Shown here: one piece after another, positions 1 through 6,405 of the stretch | How positions within the stretch are numbered: position 1 is the first letter of the stretch | Layout: each line of letters opens with the position of its first letter | DNA from: Bacteroidia bacterium | Lineage (GTDB): Bacteria; Bacteroidota; Bacteroidia; NS11-12g; UBA9320 | Direction of reading: 5' to 3' | Assembly: GCA_022425465.1 (NCBI GenBank) | Contig: JAKMFK010000296.1 | Span: forward strand, 1 to 6,508 | DNA length: 6,508 nucleotides | Notes under the pieces: model-generated | What the model saw: only the letters and a program-made list of their open reading frames with translations | Database searches by the model: none | Told to the model about the DNA's origin: nothing | Translations under genes and position numbers: made by a program

Positions 1-22
1 TTGCATCAGATGGGCTTTTTTT
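1..22 (+). terminator. Possible second half of a terminator hairpin cut by the window edge
   Basis: The sequence gatgggc followed by seven T residues looks like the descending arm and U-tract of a plus-strand terminator whose first arm (gcccatc) would lie before position 1. It cannot be confirmed from this window. It would imply a convergent plus-strand gene to the left. Confidence 0.3.
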
Positions 23-46
23 ATATAACGGATTTGTGTACACAAG

Positions 47-74
47 AAAAAACCCGCCTATTTTGGTGGGCTTT
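47..74 (-). terminator. Probable rho-independent terminator after the operon / tRNA remnant
   Basis: On the minus strand CCCACC-AAAATA-GGCGGG forms a 6-bp stem with one A-C mismatch, followed directly by TTTTTT. On the plus strand the same stem has a G-U wobble instead but only a weak cttt tail, so the minus orientation is favoured. It is the first terminator-like structure downstream of the three-gene operon. Confidence 0.55.
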
Positions 75-103
75 ACAAATGTGTAGTGTAGCGGTTCGGC
101 TTG

Positions 104-164
104 CTCCCCCTCTTGGGCTCGAACCAAGGACCCTATGATTAACAGTCAGATGCTCTAACCAACT
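104..164 (-). tRNA. Degenerate tRNA-Asn (GTT) 3' fragment, probably non-functional
   Basis: The minus strand carries a recognisable tRNA-Asn 3' portion. D-loop AGTTGGTTA and D-stem GAGC are present, and anticodon loop CTGTTAA has GTT at 141-143. The T-arm CTTGG-TTCGAGC-CCAAG pairs perfectly, and the 3' acceptor strand AGGGGGA is followed by discriminator G. The 5' part is lost: where TCCCCCT is required, positions 171-177 read TAATGAA, and the D-stem partner is TCGT instead of GCTC. The anticodon stem also has one mismatch (TCTGA against TCATA). This looks like a 3' tRNA duplicate left by an integrating element, or a decayed gene. An intact copy would have to lie outside the window. Confidence 0.75.
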
Positions 165-197
165 ACGACTTTCATTACGAGGTGTTAATACAGTTAG

Positions 198-215
198 ATA
201 ATTATTAACTGGCAA
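198..215. repeat. 18-bp direct repeat, downstream copy (operon 3' flank)
   Basis: This is ataattattaactggcaa on the plus strand, identical and in the same orientation to 5241-5258. A second tggcaa follows 11 bp on (221-226), so on the minus strand the site reads GCCAGT-gtttt-GCCAGTTAAT, a tandem pair of half-motifs. It lies 27 bp past the stop of the last operon gene and just before the tRNA remnant. A boundary or attachment site is inferred from position. Confidence 0.7.
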
Positions 216-242
216 AACACTGGCAAATGACAATTAATTTCT

Positions 243-707
243 TCATTGCTTAATGAGTTTTGCTTTGAATGTTTTGTTATCAGCAATTATAGTGACTAGA
301 TAAGTTTGTGAGGCAAGATTTTGTAGCTCAACACCAATCTCAGATTGATTAGAATAATCTTTTTGATAAATGGTTTGTCCAAGTGGGTTTTGAATGATCA
401 CATGAATTGATGAGAATTTCTTTTCAAAACTGGCTTTTAAAGACTCAACAAAAGGGTTAGGGTATACAGTTACTTGAAAGCTGTCATTTGGAGCTTCAAA
501 GAGGTATGAGCCTTCGATTGGCTGAACAAACCCCTGATTGATGCTATATCCTTGTGCGAAATGATTCCCAACCACAGAGGCCTGCCCTACAGAAAAAATG
601 ATGCCATTACTCGACGATCCACCTCCAACTCCAATGGTTTGGTGGTGGAGTTGTGCGATAGAATTTGTGCTTATTAGCACTAAGAAACAAACAATATTTT
701 TTATCAT
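243..707 (-). CDS. Small T9SS type A sorting-domain protein
   Basis: This 154-residue secreted protein has a signal peptide (MIKNIVCFLVLISTNSIAQ, cleavage about 19/20). Residues 26-62 (GVGGGSSSNGIIFSVGQ ... GYSINQGFVQP) form a short module common in small Bacteroidota exported proteins. Residues 78-154 are a type A C-terminal sorting domain: VTVYPNP, then VIIQNPLGQTIYQ, a middle strand, and TYLVTI ... KTFKAKLIKQ, matching the usual YPNP ... G(Q/K)x(V/I) ... YxVxI ... K(L/V)(I/V)K layout. This domain directs passage through the outer membrane by T9SS and is normally cleaved, with the cargo linked to the surface or released. The ATG lies 2 bp after the stop of the large surface protein, with no Shine-Dalgarno sequence, so translation is probably coupled. 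The cargo part is only about 58 residues with no enzyme motif, so a structural or accessory role for its neighbours is the best guess. Confidence 0.9.
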   Translation of the reverse strand: MIKNIVCFLVLISTNSIAQLHHQTIGVGGGSSSNGIIFSVGQASVVGNHFAQGYSINQGFVQPIEGSYLFEAPNDSFQVTVYPNPFVESLKASFEKKFSSIHVIIQNPLGQTIYQKDYSNQSEIGVELQNLASQTYLVTIIADNKTFKAKLIKQ

Positions 708-709
708 GG

Positions 710-3700
710 CTATGGAGGGGTGGTTAGTGTGAGCTCATTTCCGTAATACACTCCGTTACAATCCTCTCCATATGCCCTAAAATAATAGGTAGTGTTGGGT
801 TGGAGGTTATACAAATAAGAAGTGTAATCACCATTTAAACTTCCATTTTCAGAACAGACATCTTCACATATTATAGGGACTGTAGGATTTGGGGATGTGC
901 CCCATACCAATCCCCTAGACTTCATTTTTGTAAATGAGATGATGGAAGTATCTACAATTGCTGAATCTGAGGTTACATTATAAGCATCAGTCGATTGAAT
1001 ATCAATTGGAGGAATTAAATTAGGATCTTGGAAACAATAGGTGTCATCTAAATTGTTTGATACATAGATATACCCAAACGTACAATCAAGACCATCATTT
1101 ACTAGCACAAAGAGATTACAAGGAAAGTCATTAAGATCAAGCTGACTGTTTTCGGTTATATTCATGCTTGTGTACACTTTATGTAAAGATGTAAAATCAA
1201 TAGTTGAAAGTAAGGGGTTTTTATGTAAACTAAAAGATTGACTGTTGTATACTTTATCTCCTGTTGTGACAAGCTTTGGCGCTTCAAGTTGGTTTAAATT
1301 AGTATTGTTACTAACCTCAAAGAGGAAATCTATAGATTCTAATTTTGGAAAATTTATTGATTTTAAGTCTTGATTACTCCATGTTAAGTAATTATTTAAG
1401 ATTTTTAACTCTGGAAAGTGTATCGATTCTAAGTTTTCAGTATTAATGATGTTTATCTGATGGTAATTTTCAAGAACTGGAAATTGAATACTTTCTACTC
1501 TCCCCCCTATTGCAATAATTGGTAGTTTATGGGAACCATTTTCCTTAGTTAAAGATGATGAAACTAAACTTGGAAACAGGACTTCTTTTAAATTTTGACC
1601 AGTAATGTTTATTCCACCCATAAGAGAATATTGTAAATGTGAAAATATCACAGATTCTAAATTTTCATTATTTTGAATTTCAATGTTTGACATCAGATTT
1701 TGGTTTGTTCCGAAACTAACTTGGGTTAGATTTATATTATTTTGAATTCTAAAATACTCAGTTTCCCAGCCGTATGGTCTGGATTTATAGAATTTATCAA
1801 AATTTAGTTGTGTTAAACTGTCATTATTGCTAATATCGAATCTCCAATTACTTTCAGTAAGATTAGATAAATCAAGTTCATTGAGAAGACTATTATTATC
1901 AATGCTGCTGTTATCATTAATAATTTCAAGGGATGGTAATAAAAACTTCTCAATGTTATTCCTACTAATATAAAGAGTTCTTATTTCTCTCAATTTTGGG
2001 GCATTGAACTCCCTTAATGAGTACTCATATTTTAAACCGAAACGTTCTTGAATTCGATCTAAATTAGGGAAGTTTACAATAACAATATCACTATAGTTGG
2101 GCGATGAATATTCCCAATTTAAATTTCTTAAAGAGATTATATTTTGAAATGTAATTTCAGAAGTAGTAGTGATTGTATAATTTTCAGGACTAAAGTTTCC
2201 AGACTCAGTAGAAAAATTATAAATATGATTCCTATTTGGGTCTTCATTAGCAATTGCAATTTGATTACCATAAACGGTATCCCCACCAATTGTGGTTACA
2301 AAGGGTCTAACAAATAATGAGTCTACAGGAACTCCAACCAAATCCAGTTCAAAAACAGGAGGGACTTCTTTCCAAAACCCACCATCATAATAAGCTTGCT
2401 CCACTTTTGGATCTGAAGTTGTAGCTCCACCAATAGTATTATAACATAGTCCAGCGGATGCTATATTTTGAATATTATCAGTTACTATTTCTGCACCAAA
2501 GGTTACATCATTAGCAAAAACAATAGCCTCAATGTTATTGATTAAGGTTACATCAATTGAGGAACAATCAGAAATACTCAATACCATAGAATCCTCCAAC
2601 TCTTCAAGACTGCCACATGAGTCATTTTGTGCTCTTACAGTTAGAGTTACTGATCCAGAGCTAAAATCCTCATTTGTTGGGACATATTTAGGATTAGGGG
2701 AGTTGGGATTATCAAAAGTTCCATTTCCACTTGTTGTCCAATAAATGTTAGTTGCATTCCCAACATTTCCTGCTATTTGAAAGATCTCACCAGAACAAAT
2801 TGTTGCATCAGCACCTGCTTCAGCAGTTGGATAACATGTGCTACAATCCGTAAAACTTATCATCCCTGTAATTGACACAGCATCACATGTTCGTGGTGGT
2901 GTTTCAATGGTGTAAGTTGCAGATGACCCATCAATTAATGAGCTATCAGGGATCCCAGAAATTATGATTCTATTTCCAACAATTGAAGAACTTATTCCAG
3001 GAGGGAGTCCAGTCACTGTAGCGCTGTTTTGAGAGTTTTCAATCAGATATTCTATGGGATCAATAGGTTCCAATAAGCAAGCACTCATATTTTGTTCCCC
3101 AACATCAAGAATAATTTGAGGCGCGGGATCAAAAGTTATTCTTCCATATGCAACTCTATTAGGACCATTTGATTGAGGTACTTGAACTTGGTACTCAAAA
3201 GTACTTGTTTGCAATAGTTGTTGTGTAATTTCACCTGATATGATTAATTCATTATTTGTTAGCTCAAAATTTAACCCAGATGGCAGCCCAATTACTGTTA
3301 CTCCAGAAACAATTTCAGAAAACGAATAAACAATTGGTTCTATTTCAACATTAGCACATACAGATTGGTTATTGGTGCCTGACGATGAAATTAATATTAT
3401 GCTAGTATCATCTGGAGTAATGACGGTGATGTCCCAGCTTGTACCATTCCATATCCATTGAAGATAATCTCCATTTTCAACTCCATCAGGAAGCTCAAAT
3501 GCAAAATCATCCCCATCCTCACCATCTTCTCCTTTAAGTGAGTCTATAAAATCTTGTTCTGTTCCTGTATTGCCTAGTGCCAACCAAACTTCATAAGCTG
3601 AATCCCCATCATCTCCTGGATCACCAGGGTCTCCATCATCCCCAATTAGTGAATCAATAAAATCTTGTTCTGTTCCTGTGTTGCCAAGATCTAACCATAT

Positions 3701-4171
3701 TTCATAGGCTGATTTTCCATCAATTCCTTGAACGCCAGACCCAGGACTGTATAATGCAAATGGGACAGCAGTAAGTACTTCATTACTGATTAGCTCAAAA
3801 CCTGTGCAGGAACCAGTCTTATCTAACTCAACCATCAATGACTTTGAATCTGAGGTCCATGCGATATCATTCCAACCATTAAAACTAACCTGTTGGCCTG
3901 TACCAATCACTTCATTAACCATTCCAAACAGATCAGTTGTTGTGACAACATATTCTTTATACTCCTCATTACCAAAAGCATCTAAAACTGTAAAGGCTAA
4001 ACATATTTGTGTATTAACTAATGGGGATTGAACATTGTTCACTCCAGGCAGTTCTTCAACATTTGTATCAAGTATTAGTGCCTGATAACTAATTCCATTT
4101 CTACTTTGTTGTGCAAACAAAAAATTTGCTGAAGCAAAAAGGATTAATAAGAGTGAAATTTTACTTTTCAT
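710..4171 (-). CDS. Large modular secreted surface protein: SAYE repeats, Ig/PKD-like modules, LRR-like solenoid, Fn3-like ends
   Basis: This 1153-residue protein starts with a signal peptide (MKSKISLLLILFASANFLFA, cleavage about 20/21). Residues 25-141 form the beta domain often found ahead of collagen-like parts in Bacteroidota (GISYQALILD ... AVPFALYS). Residues 152-221 hold two copies of a SAYE(I/V)WL-LGNTGTEQDFIDSL unit, separated by collagen-like GDDGDPGDPG. Residues 268-350 and 352-442 are two related Ig-like modules (V-GLP-G ... ISG). Residues 449-535 are PKD-like (AEAGADATICSGEIFQIAG, YWTTSGNGTFDNP). Residues 540-640 and 1060-1153 resemble a Bacteroidota Fn3-like module (GLVWGTSPNPT, YNLQPNTTYYFRAYG, YYGN). 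Between them, residues 700-1020 hold about 14 LRR or receptor-L-like units (FPxL cores such as IHFPEL, INFPKL). No T9SS C-terminal domain is seen, so its export route past the periplasm is unclear. The start overlaps the OmpA stop (ATGA), and the stop lies 2 bp before the next gene. A surface adhesin or receptor role is likely; the ligand is unknown. Confidence 0.88.
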   Translation of the reverse strand: MKSKISLLLILFASANFLFAQQSRNGISYQALILDTNVEELPGVNNVQSPLVNTQICLAFTVLDAFGNEEYKEYVVTTTDLFGMVNEVIGTGQQVSFNGWNDIAWTSDSKSLMVELDKTGSCTGFELISNEVLTAVPFALYSPGSGVQGIDGKSAYEIWLDLGNTGTEQDFIDSLIGDDGDPGDPGDDGDSAYEVWLALGNTGTEQDFIDSLKGEDGEDGDDFAFELPDGVENGDYLQWIWNGTSWDITVITPDDTSIILISSSGTNNQSVCANVEIEPIVYSFSEIVSGVTVIGLPSGLNFELTNNELIISGEITQQLLQTSTFEYQVQVPQSNGPNRVAYGRITFDPAPQIILDVGEQNMSACLLEPIDPIEYLIENSQNSATVTGLPPGISSSIVGNRIIISGIPDSSLIDGSSATYTIETPPRTCDAVSITGMISFTDCSTCYPTAEAGADATICSGEIFQIAGNVGNATNIYWTTSGNGTFDNPNSPNPKYVPTNEDFSSGSVTLTVRAQNDSCGSLEELEDSMVLSISDCSSIDVTLINNIEAIVFANDVTFGAEIVTDNIQNIASAGLCYNTIGGATTSDPKVEQAYYDGGFWKEVPPVFELDLVGVPVDSLFVRPFVTTIGGDTVYGNQIAIANEDPNRNHIYNFSTESGNFSPENYTITTTSEITFQNIISLRNLNWEYSSPNYSDIVIVNFPNLDRIQERFGLKYEYSLREFNAPKLREIRTLYISRNNIEKFLLPSLEIINDNSSIDNNSLLNELDLSNLTESNWRFDISNNDSLTQLNFDKFYKSRPYGWETEYFRIQNNINLTQVSFGTNQNLMSNIEIQNNENLESVIFSHLQYSLMGGINITGQNLKEVLFPSLVSSSLTKENGSHKLPIIAIGGRVESIQFPVLENYHQINIINTENLESIHFPELKILNNYLTWSNQDLKSINFPKLESIDFLFEVSNNTNLNQLEAPKLVTTGDKVYNSQSFSLHKNPLLSTIDFTSLHKVYTSMNITENSQLDLNDFPCNLFVLVNDGLDCTFGYIYVSNNLDDTYCFQDPNLIPPIDIQSTDAYNVTSDSAIVDTSIISFTKMKSRGLVWGTSPNPTVPIICEDVCSENGSLNGDYTSYLYNLQPNTTYYFRAYGEDCNGVYYGNELTLTTPP
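3509..3718 (-). repeat. In-gene tandem duplication, 111-bp period (SAYE...GTEQDFIDSL units)
   Basis: Two units start 111 bp (37 codons) apart. Each reads SAYE(I/V)WL followed by LGNTGTEQDFIDSL and a Gly-Asp-rich collagen-like segment. DNA identity is high over the shared core (for example aaaatcttgttctgttcctg in both, plus strand), with mostly silent differences. Units of this kind are frequent in flavobacterial secreted proteins and vary in copy number through recombination. Confidence 0.85.
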
Positions 4172-5232
4172 TCTTCATTAATTATTAGTTCAACATCCAC
4201 TCTACGGTTTAAGTCATATAATAATTGACTAAATAATAAAGTCTCACCCATTGGATTTACCTCAAACAAATCAGGGCTAACTCCCATTTCAATCAAAACA
4301 TCAATCACACTTTGAACCCTTTGAATTGATAAGGCTTGGTTTAATGATGTGTTTCCAGTGGCTGAATCAGCATAGCCACTTACCTTTATTTTAAAGTTTG
4401 GATTTTCTTCAACATAAGAAGATAACTCCTCAAGCTTTGTATAAAAACTTCTTGAGACTTTAGATTTATTTTTTTCAAAAAACACAGCCACCAAACCAAA
4501 AGGATATTCAATAGATTCATTGTTGATGATTGTGATATTTGAATCCCCTTCATTTGTAATAGTCTCTTCATCTTTTTCTTCTACTTCTTCCTTTTCTTCC
4601 TCTTCTACCTCATCTTCTTCTTCAGGAGCCTCTTCTTCTTTTTTAGGAGATTTTAAACGTATAATTAATCCAAAATTTTGAGATAAAAAGTTAAGACTTT
4701 CAGGACCTTGTTCTCCAAGTTTTATACTTTGTTCAATTGAATAGCTGGCAAGGATAGTCCACATAGATGCATCTTTAATCTTTAAAGTTGCTTGACCCCC
4801 AAAGTTTTGCCATAACCCATTAAATTCTTTTTCAGATTTAAGTCTATATTTAGAACCTCCAATTTGTTGTTCTCCAAACATTAACGTAGATAGTCCTGCT
4901 TGGGCCTTGATATTAATCCTGTCATTAATTTTAAGAATATTTGTATTTACAAATAAACCACCATACAATGCATTCCAATTGTATGCTTGATCTTGATTAC
5001 CTCCTGTAGCATTGTGTTGCTGTAATTTTATCCCATAAGTGAATGGAGAAGAAAATAATGTATCAAGTTGTATTTTCAAATAGCCAGCTAAGTCAGCTTT
5101 AACATTTGGATTTGAGGCATTAGAGGAGTTTTCATAATTATAATTAGAATAACTAAGGCCACCTTCAATTTCAACGGTTTGTGAATGAAGGTAAGTTGTT
5201 AGCAAAACAAAAAACAAAATTTTTTTGCCCAT
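4168..5232 (-). CDS. OmpA-family outer-membrane protein with beta-barrel, acidic linker and peptidoglycan-binding domain
   Basis: This 354-residue protein is expected to span the outer membrane and bind peptidoglycan. The ATG start (MGKKILFFVLL) is preferred over an in-frame TTG two codons upstream because it leads straight into a signal peptide, with cleavage near LHS-QT at residue 17. Residues 20-193 are rich in alternating aromatic/polar strands (GGLSYSNYNY, LYGGLFVNT, WTILASYSIEQS, NFGLIIRLK), fitting an 8-10-stranded barrel. Residues 199-223 are an almost purely Glu/Asp/Lys linker. Residues 247-351 are the OmpA C-terminal domain: VAVFFEKNKSKV, KIKVSGYADSATGNTSLN, LSIQRVQSVIDVLI, GE, and LNRRVDVELI. 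Asp289 and Arg305 sit where the peptidoglycan (diaminopimelate) ligands lie in this family. It is the first gene of the operon, and its TGA overlaps the next ATG by 4 bp, implying coupled translation. Only 26 bp separate it from the broken gene upstream. The barrel does not obviously match PorP/SprF. The family call is secure; its partner is inferred. Confidence 0.9.
   Translation of the reverse strand: MGKKILFFVLLTTYLHSQTVEIEGGLSYSNYNYENSSNASNPNVKADLAGYLKIQLDTLFSSPFTYGIKLQQHNATGGNQDQAYNWNALYGGLFVNTNILKINDRINIKAQAGLSTLMFGEQQIGGSKYRLKSEKEFNGLWQNFGGQATLKIKDASMWTILASYSIEQSIKLGEQGPESLNFLSQNFGLIIRLKSPKKEEEAPEEEDEVEEEEKEEVEEKDEETITNEGDSNITIINNESIEYPFGLVAVFFEKNKSKVSRSFYTKLEELSSYVEENPNFKIKVSGYADSATGNTSLNQALSIQRVQSVIDVLIEMGVSPDLFEVNPMGETLLFSQLLYDLNRRVDVELIINEE
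4564..4638 (-). repeat. Low-complexity GAA/GAG tract coding for the acidic linker of the OmpA protein
   Basis: The coding strand is almost all purine over this stretch (the plus strand shows runs of ttc/ctt). It encodes about 25 residues dominated by Glu, with a few Asp, Lys and Val. It joins the barrel to the peptidoglycan-binding domain. Such tracts change length easily by slippage, and any change of a multiple of three would leave both domains intact. Confidence 0.75.
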
Positions 5233-5240
5233 TCTCAAAT

Positions 5241-5258
5241 ATAATTATTAACTGGCAA
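5241..5258. repeat. 18-bp direct repeat, upstream copy (operon 5' flank)
   Basis: It is identical to 198-215. It fills most of the 26-bp gap between the stop codon (TAA, 5259-5261) of the broken MAM gene and the ATG of the OmpA gene. On the minus strand it is preceded by GGCAGTTAATT, so this copy too shows a tandem pair of (G/C)CAGT half-motifs with an 11-bp period. GGCA...TGCC also makes a short inverted repeat here. Confidence 0.7.
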
Positions 5259-6335
5259 TTAACTGCCTGTACTGCTTACAGCCGTTGCTCCTGCATCTGT
5301 ATAGACGTCTCCTACACTTACAAAAACAGTTGCTGAAAGCGGCGCGTTGTCATACACATATCGCACATAGGCAGTTGCTGTTTTACTTCTAGATTCTGGG
5401 GCTGTATGTGCAAAACTACCTGTATCTATCCAACGCTCTCCAGAATTGGTTCCTGGACTCTGTGTCCAGATTAGCTCCGTGTTATAGTTACAGCCCGTTC
5501 CTGCTGTAACATCGGCTTGCAATTCTTGTAAGGTGGGCAGGCGTGCCCCTGCAGCTTCTACCAATTCCAATGCGCGGGCATAGGTCACCAAACCTGAACA
5601 ATCCACCCCGTCAGGCTGACTAAAACCAGTTACATCTGTACTGGTTTTATGCGACCCTGTATGATCAATAGGCCGATCGGCAGAATACCCACTTTCTACA
5701 ATCTCATCAAACTGAGAAAAGTAGCTAACATCCCCAAGTAGTGTGATTACAGGTGGGGGTATTCGGATTTGAAAGTTGTCGATGGCTGCATCTGAAAAAG
5801 AACTATCTCCACGAGCTCTGTGGAATCGAAGATGAATAGCGCTACCCAAATAGCTTGAAATGTCAACCTCTGCTGTAAGCCACTGAGTACTTTGGTTCCC
5901 ATCTCTACTCCATAGCGTGGTTCAAGTATCATCCGATTCTTGTACTTGCAACGCTAAGCTCCCAAAATTTTCATGACTGTTTACCGTTTTCTTCATATGG
6001 TATTGAAATTTGACCTCTGCACTCGTTACTGCACTATTTATTTCAAAAGGGTCTAAAAGAAGATTGGCTGTTTGCCCTGAAGCGCCTGGACTGTCTGTGT
6101 AGATATATTGGGTGCCATCAGCCGCTTCATTAGGGCCAGTTGCACTAGAAAATGTGGCTCCTGAATTCCTTGTCCAGTTAAAATCATCAGCTGTGTCTTG
6201 GGTAAAATCCCCTAACCCGTCTTCAAAGCTTTCGGTATAGGGAAGCGTAATCTGGGTTTGGGCTTGCCCCAAGGCAAGGCCAAATAAGAAACAAAAGGGT
6301 ATAAAAAAACTTGTGGTATTGTATAATAAATTCAT
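5259..6335 (-). pseudogene. Broken secreted MAM-domain / DUF1566-like surface protein gene (in-frame stop, 3' truncated)
   Basis: The start at MNLLYNTTSF is chosen because a signal peptide follows directly (hydrophobic FFIPFCFLFGLALG, cleavage near residue 23-25). The frame extends further upstream, but there it overlaps the preceding membrane-protein gene and does not look like protein. Residues 31-192 resemble a MAM adhesion domain: YTESFEDG, FNWTRNSG, GPNEAADGTQYIY, the F-Q-Y-H-M strand, then WLTAEVDISSYLG and DAAIDNFQI at the end. Codon 138 is TGA (5922-5924). The same frame then continues the domain without a shift, so one base change, probably TGG to TGA, explains it. Residues 200-330 (ARLPTLQELQADVTAGTGC, ELIWTQSPGT, AYVRYVYD) resemble DUF1566/Lcl-type modules common in flavobacterial secreted proteins. 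Residues 333-358 (VSVGDVYTDAGATA) are the first strand of a DUF5011-like Ig module that stops abruptly. No T9SS sorting domain remains. G+C by eye is near 48%, well above the downstream operon. Readthrough or a sequencing error could make it a working gene. Confidence 0.8.
5922..5924 (-). other. In-frame TGA interrupting the MAM domain (probable Trp codon mutated)
   Basis: The codons on both sides read ...VQESDDT, stop, TTLWSRDGNQ... in one frame, and together they make a continuous MAM-domain strand. TGA is a normal terminator here, since the OmpA, small T9SS and EamA-like genes all end in TGA. Recoding is therefore unlikely and a nonsense mutation (TGG to TGA) is the simplest reading. A base-calling error cannot be excluded. 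Confidence 0.8.
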
Positions 6336-6405
6336 GATAAGTAAGATTTGAGTTTGATACAAAGTAAAGGATTTTGTTAGTAACTCCCCCTTTCCAAATT
6401 CGGAA

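Noticed and set aside
21..233. A 70-codon open frame on the minus strand
   Set aside because: It runs through the tRNA-Asn remnant (the translation LEHLTVNHRVLGSSPRGGA is the typical product of reading a tRNA gene) and through the repeat and terminator, so it is spurious.
2532..2744. Plus-strand open frame of 70 codons
   Set aside because: It is a shadow of the large surface-protein gene, with no signal peptide, domain or start context of its own.
3804..4031. Plus-strand open frame of 75 codons
   Set aside because: Also antisense to the N-terminal domain of the large surface protein, with no independent coding evidence.
4386..4571. Second minus-strand frame inside the OmpA gene
   Set aside because: It overlaps the conserved peptidoglycan-binding domain in a different frame, so it is not a gene.
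5236..5243. TATATTTG on the minus strand matching the Bacteroidota -7 promoter box (TAnnTTTG) just before the OmpA gene
   Set aside because: It lies 3 bp from the ATG, so transcription would start at or inside the first codon, and there is no -33 TTTG at the right distance. Probably chance in A+T-rich DNA created at the repeat edge.
5241..5275. Integron-type attC site at the repeat
   Set aside because: No GTTRRRY/RYYYAAC pair and no long imperfect hairpin are present, so it does not fit known integron cassettes.
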